Positions 1-11,517 of a DNA stretch of 64,000 nt are shown in pieces. The position numbers were made by a program, and so were the translations under genes. The stretch's first letter is position 1. Every line of letters starts with the position of its first letter. Origin of the DNA: Pseudopyrenochaeta lycopersici (lineage: Eukaryota > Ascomycota > Dothideomycetes > Pleosporales > Pseudopyrenochaetaceae). Location: assembly GCA_003313425.1 (NCBI GenBank), contig NHZP01000053.1, forward strand, positions 282,268-346,267, in the 5' to 3' direction. Under the pieces are notes generated by a model. That model made no database searches and was not told where the DNA came from. It worked only from the letters and a program-made list of their open reading frames with translations.

Positions 1-241
1 GAGCTCATATCAGAGTTTCGCAGCTAACTATGCCTTTCAACTCAAAAGGTGGAAAATACTCATGTATAATTGAGTGAACGGCACACTTGTAAACCATTTC
101 ATATAACTCATTATCATCCACCTATGTAAGGGTTTTCTTGAACCAACCCCCTGTAATTAGGAGACTGTAACGCAGAAAATGTAGAGACGCATCAAAAATT
201 GATTACTCAGTACTTCGAAACTATACAACCTCCACTATCGC

Positions 242-2197
242 TCACCAGTGCCCCTTCGCACCCGCCAACCTGAGCAGCTTGGGGAAGTCCGGAGTTCCGA
301 AGCCGGTGATTGGATCCCAGCCCTCGGTAACTGGGAAACCTTGAACATTGCAACCGTAGCTGAAACCCTTGGTGATGTCGGTCAATCCCTTGTAGCCCTT
401 CTTATACAGCCAAGGATTGATCCATCCGAGCGCTGGCCTTCCTGACGCAATCAAGGCATCGTTGACAAGCGAGAAGATACCGGCAGTGAGAGGTGTGGAA
501 GCGGAGGTACCACTGATTGTGCCTTCAGTGCCGTTCCAGAAGTAAGCAAAGTACAAGCCCTGAGCGGAAAGATCAGGATAAGCGCGTCCTCCCTTGTTGT
601 AGAGACCGTTATACAGGTCGCCAAGTCCCTTGACGTATGCTGGGACAACCTGATCCTGCCATGACGGGCGGTCGAAGTAGTCGCTGAAGCCGGAACCACT
701 GGAGTACAAGTCGCGGAAGCCGGCGGAGGTGTTGCGAGAGGCACGATACGCAGACTCCTCGGGCTCGAAGTTCATCGTGGCGCCAACCGATGTGATGTAT
801 GGGCAAGAGGTAGGGAAGTCTGGTTGGAACTTGTACGTCTTCTTTCCATCGTTGGTGTAGCAAGTATCAGTACCGCCAATGCCATGATCTCCGGACGAGA
901 AGAAGAGAGTAGTGCCGCGAGCACCTACTTGGGCAAATTGCTTGCACACGCGCTCGGCGTAAGAACGCGGGATCGTCTGCTCAGGCTCGCCGTATGAGGT
1001 GGAGATGACTTTAGGGATATCTCGTTGCTGAAGGAGCCAGTTTACCCAGGCGAGATAGGGCTCGTTGGTGTTCTCGGGGGTTGAGATGTCGGGAATGAAT
1101 GGTGGTTGGCCTCCGGTGGAGTAACTGGTGATGGGAGTTTTCCAGCTGATACCTGCGATAGCCTGTACGTCAAGGTTGGCCTCACGGCTAATTCCTTCAA
1201 CTGTAGACTGGTTGTATGTCAATGGGCCGTCCTGCACAGGGCCATTGTCAATGGAAAGCTGTTTGAACGCATATGCTTGTGAAACAGCCTCGGGCCGATA
1301 CTTCTGCAAGAACAGCTTTGTATCTGGGCGAATCGGAATCTCGCCGAGATAGTTGGTGAAGCCAATGCTGTTCTTATCGCTGGCTTGGGTCTTGTACCAT
1401 TTAGTTGAGTAAAGAGTTTGGAAGCACTCAGGAGTAACGGAGGTTACATTGCAAACGCTTGCAATTGATCCATTCTTGGGCGTCTGGTAGCCGGCTGGCA
1501 CTTCGGCGGTCTCGCTGACCCAAGTCGCAGCTCTCGCAGCACCACGGAAGAAGGATGTAGTAGGCTGGATCGCATCAATGTGGTCATGCAGATGGCGAGG
1601 AAGTGACCATGTAGTTGTGCGAGCGACGACTGAGCCATCTTTGTGCTTGTAGTTGTGGTACTCTGTGTCGAGGAGATTTTCGACCACTTCGATGGGGAGA
1701 TGGACGATAATCCAGTCTTTCGCCGAACTATAGCTCAATTCTTCGGCATCGATACCATTTTCACGAAGCCAATCATGCACAAGATCATGGGTTTCTGAGC
1801 TAGGCGCCACGAGTTCGTCGACCTCATCCCCGCTAAGGTGCTGGCCATACCGTTCGTGATCTGGGTCCGACACTGATGCCAAATTAGTCACGTGATCAAT
1901 CAAAATTGGGTTCCTGGACGACTTCAGGTAGTATCTTCAACTTCCGTCATTGATTCCGTAGACTTCCTGGCCAGACGTACCTTCGTGGAGATGGCGATCA
2001 AGCTCTTCGAATCGACCCTGTTTAAGGCCTATCTGCAGCTGGATTGTCTTCCTGCCATGTGCGCGATCCAGTTTGCTCCATTCTTTAGGCGCGAAATGCG
2101 TCTCTTTCACGACATATGGCGAGCGCGCTGAGATGGGCGTCGCGAGGGCCTCTTGGGCGGCGATGGCAGCCAGCAAAACGGATGCGAGGATCTGCAT
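242..2197 (-). CDS. Secreted sedolisin-family (S53) serine-carboxyl peptidase, tripeptidyl-peptidase type
   Basis: Two exons, 1981..2197 and 242..1872, give 615 residues. The 108-bp intron has donor GTACGT and branch TGACTAAT just before CATCAG; this splice joins the prodomain smoothly (HLHE then VSDPDHERYGQHLS). The start is the ATG at 2197, which begins a signal peptide (MQILASVLLAAIAAQEALA). Residues about 35-190 are the pro-kumamolisin activation domain, normally cleaved off. The catalytic domain follows, with Glu303 and Asp307 (REANLDVQ), the oxyanion Asp401 (SSGDHGIGG) and Ser529 (SGTSAS). The C-terminal calcium site is visible as DI near 571 and DPITGFGTPD near 592. The family releases tripeptides from protein N-termini at acid pH outside the cell. 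Length and all key residues fit an intact enzyme. No partner gene is visible nearby. Whether it is exo- or endo-acting cannot be told from sequence. Confidence 0.95.
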
Positions 2198-3464
2198 GGT
2201 GAAATGAGTGAGTCGTTCGCACGACAGCTGCAAAGGCTTCGGCCTCTATATTTATACATCTTCATTTGCTATCGTTGACCTTCACGTCTCGCGTCATTTC
2301 CGGCGTCTTCAGCCTACAATGGAAGGTGAATGGCACATCAATCACTTGTGTCATTCAACAGCATCTGCATGTTCAGATTCTCGACGCAGCTTCTTCATTG
2401 CGATTAGCGCGATTCGAGCCTGCACACAGAAATGGAACCCAGGCGATCGGAGCTGTAACGCAATTCGTCGCGCACAGTTCATCCCAATTAAGAGTATCTC
2501 GAGGTGGAAGGCGCTGCTGGGTGCTGACTGGAGCCCGAAGGTTTTAGCCTTGGACATGGCCGCACTAAAGCTCGAAGCGGAAGGTGCAAAAAGCTTGACA
2601 TCATCGCTCAATAATAAACAAGCACATCAAGAACACTAGCCGGTGGTTCTAAGCTTCGCTTGGAGAGCTTAATTCCTCCATGGAAGGTGCCATCGTAACG
2701 GGCCCGTATATTGAGCAGACATCGCCATCGACCCGGTAAACGGCGCCGATAACCCCAGGATATCCAGCATCTGGACCACTCCGTCTCGTACTTCGACATT
2801 TTCGGTATTAGTAAGGCACAACTCGAGTTCTAATTCCTTATCCATTTCGGCCCTTTCTTATCTTCCAATCTCAGTCCAGTATCACGTGGTTGGTTTTGGC
2901 TTGCCATCTTGGACTCGCCAAGCACACAGGCCATTGCAGCTTTGATCGAACTAATCTGTTTATCAGTTTCGCGCCCATCATCGCAATGATAACTTTCTTA
3001 GGCTGCGTTCTCCATCGCACGATGAATATTCGAATATCTCATGTAATGTTGAGCAACCTTTCACAACTCTGAACGCGACAGCTCTTCTCCTCCCTGATGT
3101 TACCATTATCATGTCCTAGAACTCTCTTTCTTATTATATATACAACTGCGAAAGTCACAGTAGCGACAACAAAGACCAACCAACTTTCCATAAACCTTGC
3201 ACTCACTCTCTGACTTGGTCATGACATCGCATTCTCAGATCTTCGATTCATGGCATCATCGCAACAGCTGACCCTAGCGAGACGGTCCGACATTCTCAGC
3301 AGAAAAACAGTGGCCTCTGTCAGCCTAATGAGTGACTGGAGCCATCCTACTACTTCTCTTCAATCCGGAGCTGCACGGTACTATGGGTATTTTCGCGAGC
3401 GCTCTGATGGCCCTGGCCGCTTTATAAGCTTGCCCAAATCCTCAGCATGCGGAGCTTGTAGGAA
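2198..3464. other. Intergenic, no supported gene
   Basis: Upstream region of the sedolisin gene. A TATATTTATA-like box lies about 45 bases before its start codon (near 2250). Several open frames of 60-143 codons occur on both strands, but none shows a recognisable motif, signal peptide or splice pattern. Confidence 0.5.
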
Positions 3465-3782
3465 TCACGCTAGATAATCGTAGTATTCTGGAGCCACCGC
3501 AGTGAATCCATGAGCGGTCTTCCGAAAGCTTCCCGCGAGCCAGTGTATGATGCGCATTTCTTGTTCTGTGGGGTGTCTGAAGAGTTTCAGCACGGCAGGA
3601 CGGGCTGTCCCTCTATCCTTTTCCTTAAGCCATTGTGTAAAGCATCCATAATGGAAGAAGTTACCGCAATCTTCGATTCGAATAACCGGATTCCGTACGT
3701 CAAGTGGTCCCGGTAGTACGTCGTTTGCATTGATTGCATATAGGCATATTGAGTAGCCGGGGATTTCGACTCCGTCACGCAA
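3465..3782 (-). pseudogene. RING-finger-like fragment lacking part of its zinc ligands
   Basis: A 105-codon frame contains a stretch reading IEDCGNFFHYGCFTQWL, the hydrophobic/Cys-His core of a RING-H2 E3 ligase (C-G-x-x-F-H-x-x-C-x-x-x-W-L). An upstream CLYAI could hold the first ligand pair, but its second Cys is absent. The expected C-P-x-C-R pair after the WL helix is replaced by RPAVLK. Following residues LFRHPTEQEMR resemble the tail after the last ligand in fungal RING proteins. This looks like a decayed or diverged RING gene rather than a working ubiquitin ligase. No splice model restores the ligands. Alternative: a chance resemblance in a short frame. Confidence 0.35.
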
Positions 3783-4338
3783 GAAATGGGTGAGGCTGTG
3801 CTATATAGCCACCATGGCGTATTCGATCGACCTAGGAACTCTACAGGGTCTTTTCTGAATCTTATAAAAAGAAGGGTGTGCCGAAAATTTGCAATTCCCC
3901 GTCAGCGTACTTTGGTGCGTGTATAGAGAATCCAATAAGCCGGGACCCGGTACATCATGATTTATCACAATTCATTCTCAAATGCGACTCCTCCCGGCAA
4001 CGCTCTCTCTCTGGTTCCTAGGGTCAAAAGATTTTCTGTTATTTATTCTATTCACATTACCATTCGCAAGGCGAACAAATATGTTATTAGCAGAGCAGAC
4101 TTCGGGTCTGATTGCGAATGGTAAGACTACTCATCTGGCCGCCTAAATAGTTCACCATCTTCGCCAATGGTTCTACAACATTAAACGTGGGGTGGCAACG
4201 GGCACTGGAAGCCAACTCCGCGTAATTAATTAACTGTGGCGGGCCTTGCAGAACAACACTTTAAATCCCAGTATCAAGCAATGATGGACGTCTTCTCCAC
4301 GGTGTCGTGGTCGCGACACCAACTCCTCATTTTTCTCA
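3783..4338. other. Intergenic, no supported gene
   Basis: No coding signal recognised. The signal-peptide exon expected for the tannase pseudogene downstream should lie near 4230-4338 but could not be identified. Confidence 0.4.
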
Positions 4339-5947
4339 ATGCAAACCATGGCAAATACCACTTGCATGTCTTCCACGTTCGCCTTGGTGTCTATTCCGGG
4401 TGCGACTGTCAACGCAATTACAGCCAATCTTGTACAAAACCACACCGCATCCTCTCCACCGTTCTACAACCCGAACCATGATTTTCTGCCTCCAGTGCCG
4501 GTTGACTTTTGCAATGTCACTGTTTCGCACAAACATGATGGACATGACGAGGCCATATTGACGCAGGTCTAGCTTCCGATCAGTACTTGGAATAATCGCC
4601 TGCAGGCTATCGGGGGCGGTGGATTTATTACCGGACTCTACAGCTTCATGTTTATTGGAATGGAAGGTGCAATTGCTGAAGGATACGCCGCGGTCAGTAC
4701 AAATGCAGGTATCTGTGCAACCGATGTCAACGGCGGAGATGCAAATACATGGTTCCTGCCCGAAGATGAAAAACCAAATTTGCACAAGCTTGAAGACTTC
4801 GCTTACCGCTCCATCGGTGACATGAGCATTATCGGCAAAGAAGTAGTGAACCAGTACTATCTGGAACGACCAAAGTACTCGTACTTCAGCGGGTGCTCAA
4901 ACGGCGGAAGGCAAGGATACGCTCTCGCCCGAAGGTATCCTGAAGCTTTCGATGGTATTGCTGCATGCGCGCTCGGCCTCTACTAGGATCATTTGCCGGA
5001 GTGGTTTTGGGCGTCGCAGCTAATGAACGAGGAGGGAACTTACCCGTGGCCGTGTGAGCTGGATGCGCTTCGTGACGCCGCTTTACAAGCATGCGACACA
5101 CTCGACGGCGTTCGAGACGGTATACTCCAGGACCCAGAGGAATGCAAATTTGATCCAAACTCAATGATTGGGAAGACTGTCAATTGTTCCAAAGCGGGGC
5201 AGCCAGTGAAGATATCGAAAACTGCAGTCAAAATCGCCAGAGGGGGTGTGGCAGGGCTACCGGTCTCTTCCGGGAGACAATTTTCAAAGCGAAGCAAGCT
5301 GGGTATGATGTCGATCTGAAAGCCTTCGCAGGCATCATTTGCTCCAATAGCAATTGTGTTGCAGATGCCAACCCGCTCCCTACAAATTGGATGAGGATCT
5401 TCGTCAAAAAGGATATGAGCTGGGATCCAAATACTATGTCGAGAAAGGACTTCGAAGCCCTTCGGAAGCAAGGCGTTCAAGAGTATGAGCCCATTATGGG
5501 TAGCTCAAGCTATGACCTTTCCGAATTTCACAGGGCTGAGGGGAAGATGATCACGTACAATGGGATGGTAAGCAGCTCCCGGCATATCCTTCTTAATTGC
5601 ATCTGAACTCATCATCGCAGTCTGACCCAGCAGCAATCTACAAGAACACGCGCCGCTTTTACAACGCAGTTTCAAAACTTGACAGTAGTGTTCAAGATTA
5701 CTTCCGTCTGTTCCTGGCGCCAGGTCTCGGTCATGGCGCTGACGCACGCGGTGCTTACCCTCACACCACATTCGACGTCCTCGTCAAGTGGGTGGAGAAT
5801 GATATCGCACCAGAAACCCTCAAAGCTACCAGCCCACCTGATGCAGCAGGGAATATCATCAACTGTGTTCTTTGCGCTTATCCAAAGAAGTCAGTGTATG
5901 ATGGAAATGGGGATACGAATGACTTTGCAAGTTGGCTGTGCGTTTGA
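4339..5947 (+). pseudogene. Broken tannase / feruloyl esterase B family gene
   Basis: The frame shows the tannase-family order: N-terminal C-x-x-S-T-F-A and ITANLVQNHTAS region, GGGGFITGLYS, the nucleophile elbow GCSNGGRQG (Ser near 4898), a calcium-loop-like DTLDGVRDGILQDPEEC, and a C-terminal LAPGLGHG holding the catalytic His. Breaks are clear. There is an in-frame TAG at 4570 where the family has Trp (before LPISTWNNRL), a second TAG at 4984, and a frameshift between about 5230 and 5310. After it the frame AGYDVDLKAFAGIICSNSNC continues. A 52-bp intron (5569-5620, donor GTAAGC) then joins to SDPAAIYKN. The Cys normally next to the catalytic His (the CS-D-HC disulfide) is Gly here. No recognisable signal peptide remains. 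Relatives are secreted esterases that release phenolic acids from plant cell wall or tannins. This copy is almost certainly inactive. Confidence 0.85.
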
Positions 5948-6532
5948 GCGGACGGAGCTCATGACAAGCCCTCAGAAATTGGTGAATGAGCGCGAAATTA
6001 TGTATATAGTAATTCAATTCTAGATAGATATTCCAAATTGATATGCTGGATCTGACACGATGCGTTGTGTTTGGTTTCCACTTTGTGAATTGTTGGCGTG
6101 AGCATTCCATGTCAAGTTCAGTGTATAGCTTTAAGATTGAGAATCCTTGCTAGGTCATAATTCTTGTACTAAAAATGAGTCGAAACATTAATGGCATTAG
6201 CCGTTTCGCGATCTGCTTTGATTCTGAACCTGTGCAATGTAAAGGATAGATATCAGGGCTTAGCATAATCTCACTGCTGATCTCATAAACAGATTCAAAA
6301 CTAGCCATAATGGAGGAAAGGGATACTCTATATATATATTCCAATTTTTTTTAAGTAATCAAATTACCGCATGAAGTCCGGGGCGCTTTCTTGCATAGCA
6401 TGTCGAGATTTATGCATCACTAGTAACAGCAAGATTACGCGCTTACAGCAAGTAGTTTCAGTTTATATGTCTTGGGTTCTATCAAGATTCGCAACATCAA
6501 ATCAACCTTTGTTGCTAGCTTAGCTCTTCGAA
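5948..6532. other. Intergenic, no supported gene
   Basis: Shared downstream region of the tannase pseudogene (+) and the secreted-protein gene (-), which converge here. Nothing else recognised. Confidence 0.5.
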
Positions 6533-7549
6533 TCATGAAACCGCCAACGATACGCTGATTAAAGTCACGGCTACCGTCGCCATATGCCATGTAGAGGGCC
6601 ATCGCACCCTCATGCCAGCATTCGCCTCCAGAAGCGCCTCTTGCGGGATTCGACTACCTTCCACCACTACATTGGGCGCTACACATACGACCTGCGTTTC
6701 CAAGACGGTGCCATTATCGAAAGCTCCCGCAATGACCCATGGAATAGGTCGTTGAACATGGAGGTCATACCACGTGAAATTGTCGTAGTCGCGGTCTGAA
6801 GTGCGTGGTGCTGCACCAAATCCTGTACCAGGATGCGTAATGTAGTTGCTCGGTGTATCGATCCCCGGTGGGTGGGGAATGGTACATGAATGATTTGAGA
6901 GATCTTGCACATACCCTGCAATATAGTCAGCGAAGATGTTTGGAAGAAGGGAGGAATATAAGTCCCGTCTCAACAGGATTTGTCTCCTTTAAAGGAATCG
7001 CTTACCGTTGGAAATAAGGGGTCCTCTGTATAGTTGGTCGCCACAAATCTCCTTGGCTTCATCGCCTATGGGCCGTGAATCACATCTAAGGTCGCCATTA
7101 CTATTTCTTGTCCCTCGCGATGGGTACCGTATCTCTCTTTTCAAAAAGTCCACACACTCCTGACTAATTATACCTTCACACCCGTTCATCTCGTTCCCTG
7201 CAGCATTGTCCATCCCACCGTACATGTAGACACAGACTTCAGCTTGAACATCTTCAGGCACGCTGAGGTATCCTTGAATATCGTGCATAGAAGATACCAG
7301 GATTGGGTCGCGGGTGTCGTTTACAGTCACTGACATGTACCAATCTTGGTCACCCGAGTATTGGTTGGAGAATTGAAAGGGTCGGTTGCCCGTAGAGTTG
7401 ACTGACGCATCAGCGTCGAGATCTCCGATAACAAATCGGCAAGAGCGGAGATCGGTTTCGTTGGACTGAGCAAGAATAGGTTTGATGAGAAGGAGAAGCG
7501 CACCGAGTAGCTTCAAAGATGATGGTTGAAAATTCGTCATAGTTTTCAT
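6533..7549 (-). CDS. Secreted hypothetical protein, possibly GPI-anchored
   Basis: Two exons, 7006..7549 and 6533..6915, give 308 residues. The 90-bp intron has donor GTAAGC and branch GCTGAC before TATATTGCAG. The phases agree only with this acceptor, giving LISN-GYVQDLSNHS. The start at 7549 (MKTMTNF) places a hydrophobic signal segment LLGALLLLIKPILAQ at residues about 13-27. The mature part has several N-glycosylation sequons and regularly spaced cysteines (SCRF, AEVCVYM, NGCEG, QECV, DLRCD, KEICG, HSCT, VVCV). The last 16 residues are hydrophobic with no charge after them, as in GPI-attachment signals. I do not recognise the family. The domain organisation suggests a cell-wall or membrane-anchored extracellular protein. 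Longer in-frame starts exist upstream, but they would bury the signal segment. Confidence 0.7.
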
Positions 7550-9156
7550 GATATGTTGTGAAGTTAAATGATGGAAATAAAGAGGAAATGAAATAAAGTC
7601 CATGTTGCCCTTGATTTTGTACGTTTTTACCACCTTGAACCTCTTCTAGCATTGCCACGCTTGGCGGATGTCATTAGCGTTTACGGATTACTCTGTGTTC
7701 ATGGCATGTTGGACCCTACTGACATGGTTGCGAACTAGCGAACAAGATAGGATTGGGCCACGTTAGTTGCTAACCGAGTACATATTGTCAGAAATATAAT
7801 TTCTCTCATCATCTATTGAATATGCCATGAAAGACCGCCAAATGTTTAAAGCAGCAGTCTGCTTAACGAAGTCAAAGCCACCCGTTTTGGTAAGGTGTGC
7901 TGGACGCCTGGCAAAAATCAGAGATTGTACGTGGGCCATGCCGGGTGTAACCCGACTTGGCGGTACGCATGAGGACGCCTAAAATCCCGTACGTGCAGAT
8001 CTGTCTGGATTTAGAGAAACTAGCCCTAATAGAGACATGGATCTTTCAGTAATACCTAAAGAGTCTTTTTTTCTCAACCTGATCTCTGAAATCGTGATGG
8101 ATATAGAACGAAGCGGCGATGGCCAGTGGGACAGGTAGCCGAATGAAAGTGTCATAGTATGCAAGACCAAAAGAGACAAAGATAGAACTATCGTCAAAGG
8201 TGTTAAGAAGAAAATTTATGCAGGAGCCATCAGACAGGAACACAAGTTGGAGTTGATGTGCCGCACATCGGATGGGGTGGTTCAGTTGACATCTATCAAA
8301 ATCACCGAGTTACCAGCAAAAGCACTGTAGATGAAAGTGTTGGGATCAGTTGAGTAAAAGATGATTCTGTTGCATCAGTCGCATTGATACAAGTCACTCC
8401 AATCGCGCTGACTTGCTCCGAGGAGTAGTCCGGGTATTGGAACGACTTTACCGCGCCACCGTTTTGCTTTAACGGGAGTGTGACGTTCTGAAGAGCGTTG
8501 CAGTAATCCTGGCCAAGCACAGCCTCGCAACAATTTAGATCATCCCAGAAACCAAGGCGTTGGGATCACTGGGACCCGGATGAACATTTATCTCGACTCC
8601 GTCTTGGCCCGCTGATATCGCTTCAAGCCTGCACTATGCTGCAAGTGTTGCTGCAATTCAAGGCAACAGGTGAAAATATTAGGTCTGACATGCATTGCGC
8701 TCCTTATAACATGGAAAGCAAAGATTGGTCGCTGAGACGAGTAGAACTTTGGGCGAGAGCCCAGTCTGACTGAGATACGATATGCTGATCGCGCATACTG
8801 GATCAGGGCTCGCCCCAATGATGCTTACGGTAGGACCAGACAGCAACACAGAACTCATACTCATATGGGAAGAGATAGAACTTTCAATCCGTTCGATGAG
8901 ACCAATGGAAAGGTTTTCGGTTGTGCAAGCTAGGCAGGCGAAAAGTGCGCACTTTTTGGCCGTGCCTCCGCGGCACGCTCCTGAGCTGCCGATTGCGGAA
9001 GCACCAAAACCACCACGACCATTATTAGATAAGCTCTCCGCGGTGTAGTATAACGCCTTAGGATATAACTATTCATTATGGCATTGTCTGCTATGGCATC
9101 TGATATTTTCTGTTACAGGACACCCACCAAATGCGACTTGTTGCTTTCGCTGCAGT
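7550..9156. other. Intergenic with possible decayed minus-strand coding fragments
   Basis: Two weak coding-like pieces sit on the minus strand. Positions 8302..8520 encode 72 residues with cysteines (LGQDYCNALQNVTLP, IGVTCINATDA) and a hydrophobic tail (LSSTVLLLV), like the C-terminus of a small secreted or GPI protein. Positions about 8835..9048 encode GFGASAIGSSGACRGG and TTENLSIGLIERIESS, ending at a plausible donor GTAAGC. They could be exons of one gene, but no phase-consistent join was found. No family recognised. Confidence 0.3.
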
Positions 9157-10977
9157 ATGCCTCGCATCATCCGCATTGCAGCAGCCCAGGTTGGTGCAGT
9201 TCACCGAAGTGACAGCCGTAAGAGCACAATTAGCCGACTTCTTGTACTATTAGACAAAGCTGCATCGCAAGGTGCCAAAGTCGTACTGTTCCCGGAGTGC
9301 ACATTTACTACCTTCTTCCCGCGCTATTACTTTACGGATGAGGCAGAGCTCGAGTCCTTCTTCGAACATGGTGACGTCACGACATCAGACAACACCAGAC
9401 CAATTTTTGACAGAGCGAAAGAGTTGGGAGTAGATATATGCATAGGCTTTGCAGAGGCAAGCAGCGAAGGCGACCATTACAATACCTGTGTTTACTACCA
9501 TGCATCGTCTGGGTCTGTTTTGTCAAAGTACCGAAAAATACATCTACCTGGAGATGCTGAACCGTTCGCAGAGCCTGATGCGGTCAACCAGTTAGAGAAA
9601 CGCTACTTCAAGACTGGAAATCTAGGTTTCAATGCTTTTCGTGTTCCGGATTTACTTCCTGGGAATGCTGAGCCTATTCTGGGAATGATGATATGCAACG
9701 ATCGTCGCTGGGCGGAAGCATGGAGATGTCTTGGGCTTCAAGGCGTCGAAGTTGTGCTCACTGGCTTTAATACACCAGGCTTTGCGCCCCATATGTGGGG
9801 TACGTCTGGCGAGCAAAATCCTCGGGAAGCACGTGCTGAAGCCATTTTCCACCACATGTTGGTCATGCAGGCGCATTCCTACACAAACGCATGTTTCTCG
9901 GTGAGCGCCGCTAGATGCGGTTTAGATGATGGAAAATACGACCTGATAGCAGGATCGACGATCGTTGGGCCTGACGGAAAGATCATTGCTGAGAGTAAGA
10001 CGGAAGGGGATGAGGTTATTGTTGCAGATTGTGATCTTGACCTTTGCCTGCCCGGAAAGCAGAGGACGTTTGACTTTGCTCGACATCGACGTATCGAACA
10101 TTATGGGTTATTGACCTCACAGTCTGGCGTAATAGAGCCTCCCAGGCTCTTCCCTGAGGTCAACATGATCGCAAATCCCTCGTCGAAAGTTAGCGGCGAG
10201 GCTGTTTTACGATCAGTGACTGGCTCAACAGACGGGAAGCAGTTACGGATCCTTCTTTGCAATCCAAATGCGACAGAGTCCATGACTAACGCCTGCCTCG
10301 AAATGCTCGCGCCAACTCTCCCCCCAGACGTCACCGTGTACGGCTTTACAGCACCAAAACCTGCCCCATCAGCAATCGAAGGCCACTTTGACAACGTCAT
10401 GTCCGCCGCCGCTTCAGCACGCGCGATCATCCCGATTGCAGACCAGTACGATGCATTTTTGGTAGCATGCTACAGTGATCATGCGCTCACAAAAATGCTT
10501 CGCGAAGAATTGTCGCAGCCAGTTGTCGGTATTATGGAGGCCTCGTTGTTCGCGGCGCGCACGCTAGGCGGTCGCTTTGGCATTATCGCGACATCGCAAC
10601 GTTCAAGGTACACTCTAGAAGAAACCGTGCGCCACTACGGCCTCGAAGGATTCTGCGCCGGTGTGAGAAGTTGTAGCCTCGGCGTGTTAGAGCTGGAGTC
10701 TAAACCCGAGAAAGAAGTCTTGTCCATTATGTGCGACGTCGGTACAAGACTGGTTCAGGATGGCGCCGACGTCTTAACGCTTGGTTGCGCTGGTATGACA
10801 AACATGAAGCGAGCTGTCGAGCGTGCTGTAGGCGATAACGTACAGGTTATCGACGGAGTTCTGGCAGGAGTGCAACATCTTATAGGTCTTTGTAGGCTAA
10901 ACGTACGGACGGCGAAGAGGGGAGTCTACGCAAGTTCTGCCGATGGTAGGGTGCGAAGGGGCCAGCACTGGTGCTAG
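9157..10977 (+). CDS. Bifunctional N-carbamoyl-D-amino-acid hydrolase (nitrilase fold) fused to Asp/Glu/hydantoin racemase
   Basis: Single exon, 606 residues, two enzymes in one chain. Residues 1-330 are a carbon-nitrogen hydrolase with the Glu-Lys-Cys triad: Glu47 (LFPECTF), Lys127 (KYRKIHLPG) and Cys180 (MMICNDRRW). The spacing and the WAEAWR and GFNTPGFAPHMWG segments point to the D-carbamoylase branch, which opens N-carbamoyl-D-amino acids to D-amino acid, CO2 and ammonia. Residues about 364-585 are an Asp/Glu/hydantoin racemase domain with its two catalytic cysteines, Cys438 (VACYSDH) and Cys544 (LGCAGM). In bacteria these are separate enzymes of hydantoin use, and the racemase feeds the D-specific steps. 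A fusion would couple them. No hydantoinase, allantoin enzyme or transporter lies next to it in the window. No signal peptide, so probably cytosolic. All catalytic residues are present. Transfer from bacteria followed by fusion is possible but not shown. Confidence 0.93.
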   Translation: MPRIIRIAAAQVGAVHRSDSRKSTISRLLVLLDKAASQGAKVVLFPECTFTTFFPRYYFTDEAELESFFEHGDVTTSDNTRPIFDRAKELGVDICIGFAEASSEGDHYNTCVYYHASSGSVLSKYRKIHLPGDAEPFAEPDAVNQLEKRYFKTGNLGFNAFRVPDLLPGNAEPILGMMICNDRRWAEAWRCLGLQGVEVVLTGFNTPGFAPHMWGTSGEQNPREARAEAIFHHMLVMQAHSYTNACFSVSAARCGLDDGKYDLIAGSTIVGPDGKIIAESKTEGDEVIVADCDLDLCLPGKQRTFDFARHRRIEHYGLLTSQSGVIEPPRLFPEVNMIANPSSKVSGEAVLRSVTGSTDGKQLRILLCNPNATESMTNACLEMLAPTLPPDVTVYGFTAPKPAPSAIEGHFDNVMSAAASARAIIPIADQYDAFLVACYSDHALTKMLREELSQPVVGIMEASLFAARTLGGRFGIIATSQRSRYTLEETVRHYGLEGFCAGVRSCSLGVLELESKPEKEVLSIMCDVGTRLVQDGADVLTLGCAGMTNMKRAVERAVGDNVQVIDGVLAGVQHLIGLCRLNVRTAKRGVYASSADGRVRRGQHWC

Positions 10978-11268
10978 GTACTGCAATTACGTGTTGTCTC
11001 CACGTCACCTGCCGCTCCACATTTCCGTTTCATTCACAGGCCCAAACCCTTGGCCTTAGTCACACAACTTGCTTGCTTAGTGCTTGTACGGGTCATGTGA
11101 TGAGCCCTATAAGCAATCTCTCGTATCCCGTACAAACAATCTGGTAGCAGTCCATGGATAAAAAGCGCGCCGATCCTTTACTATTATGTATTCTCGTACC
11201 TCTTCCTACTTCTAGAACAACAACCTCCTTCCAGACTAGTTTAAAATTGATTATTCATTCGCCGCAGG

Positions 11269-11517
11269 ATGTCGAACGCTCCTGACCCTCCAAGGAAAGT
11301 TCCTCGTTCGGCAGGCGCCCCACCTGGAAAAACACCAATCGACTCACAAGAAGGGGTGAATGAAGGTGGAATGTCACTGGAGGAATTCTTGAAACAAGAT
11401 CCTAGCCCGAAACCCGAGGAGATTGGAGCGGAGAAGCAGGGAACCCGTGAATCAGCAGAAAAGAACAGCCAAACTGGAGAGGATGAAGAGGCGGATAAGG
11501 GTGAGAGCAAAGGGTGA
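11269..11517 (+). CDS. Small acidic, probably disordered hypothetical protein
   Basis: Single frame of 82 codons rich in Pro, Glu, Lys, Ser and Gly, with no hydrophobic core. One short hydrophobic helix-like piece, GMSLEEFLKQDPSP, stands out near residues 34-47. The ATG has a purine at -3 (GCAGGATGTCG), and the 100 bases before it carry pyrimidine-rich tracts usual in fungal promoters. The composition is unlike the random frames around it, so it is probably a real short gene. No family recognised. A role cannot be inferred. Confidence 0.5.
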   Translation: MSNAPDPPRKVPRSAGAPPGKTPIDSQEGVNEGGMSLEEFLKQDPSPKPEEIGAEKQGTRESAEKNSQTGEDEEADKGESKG

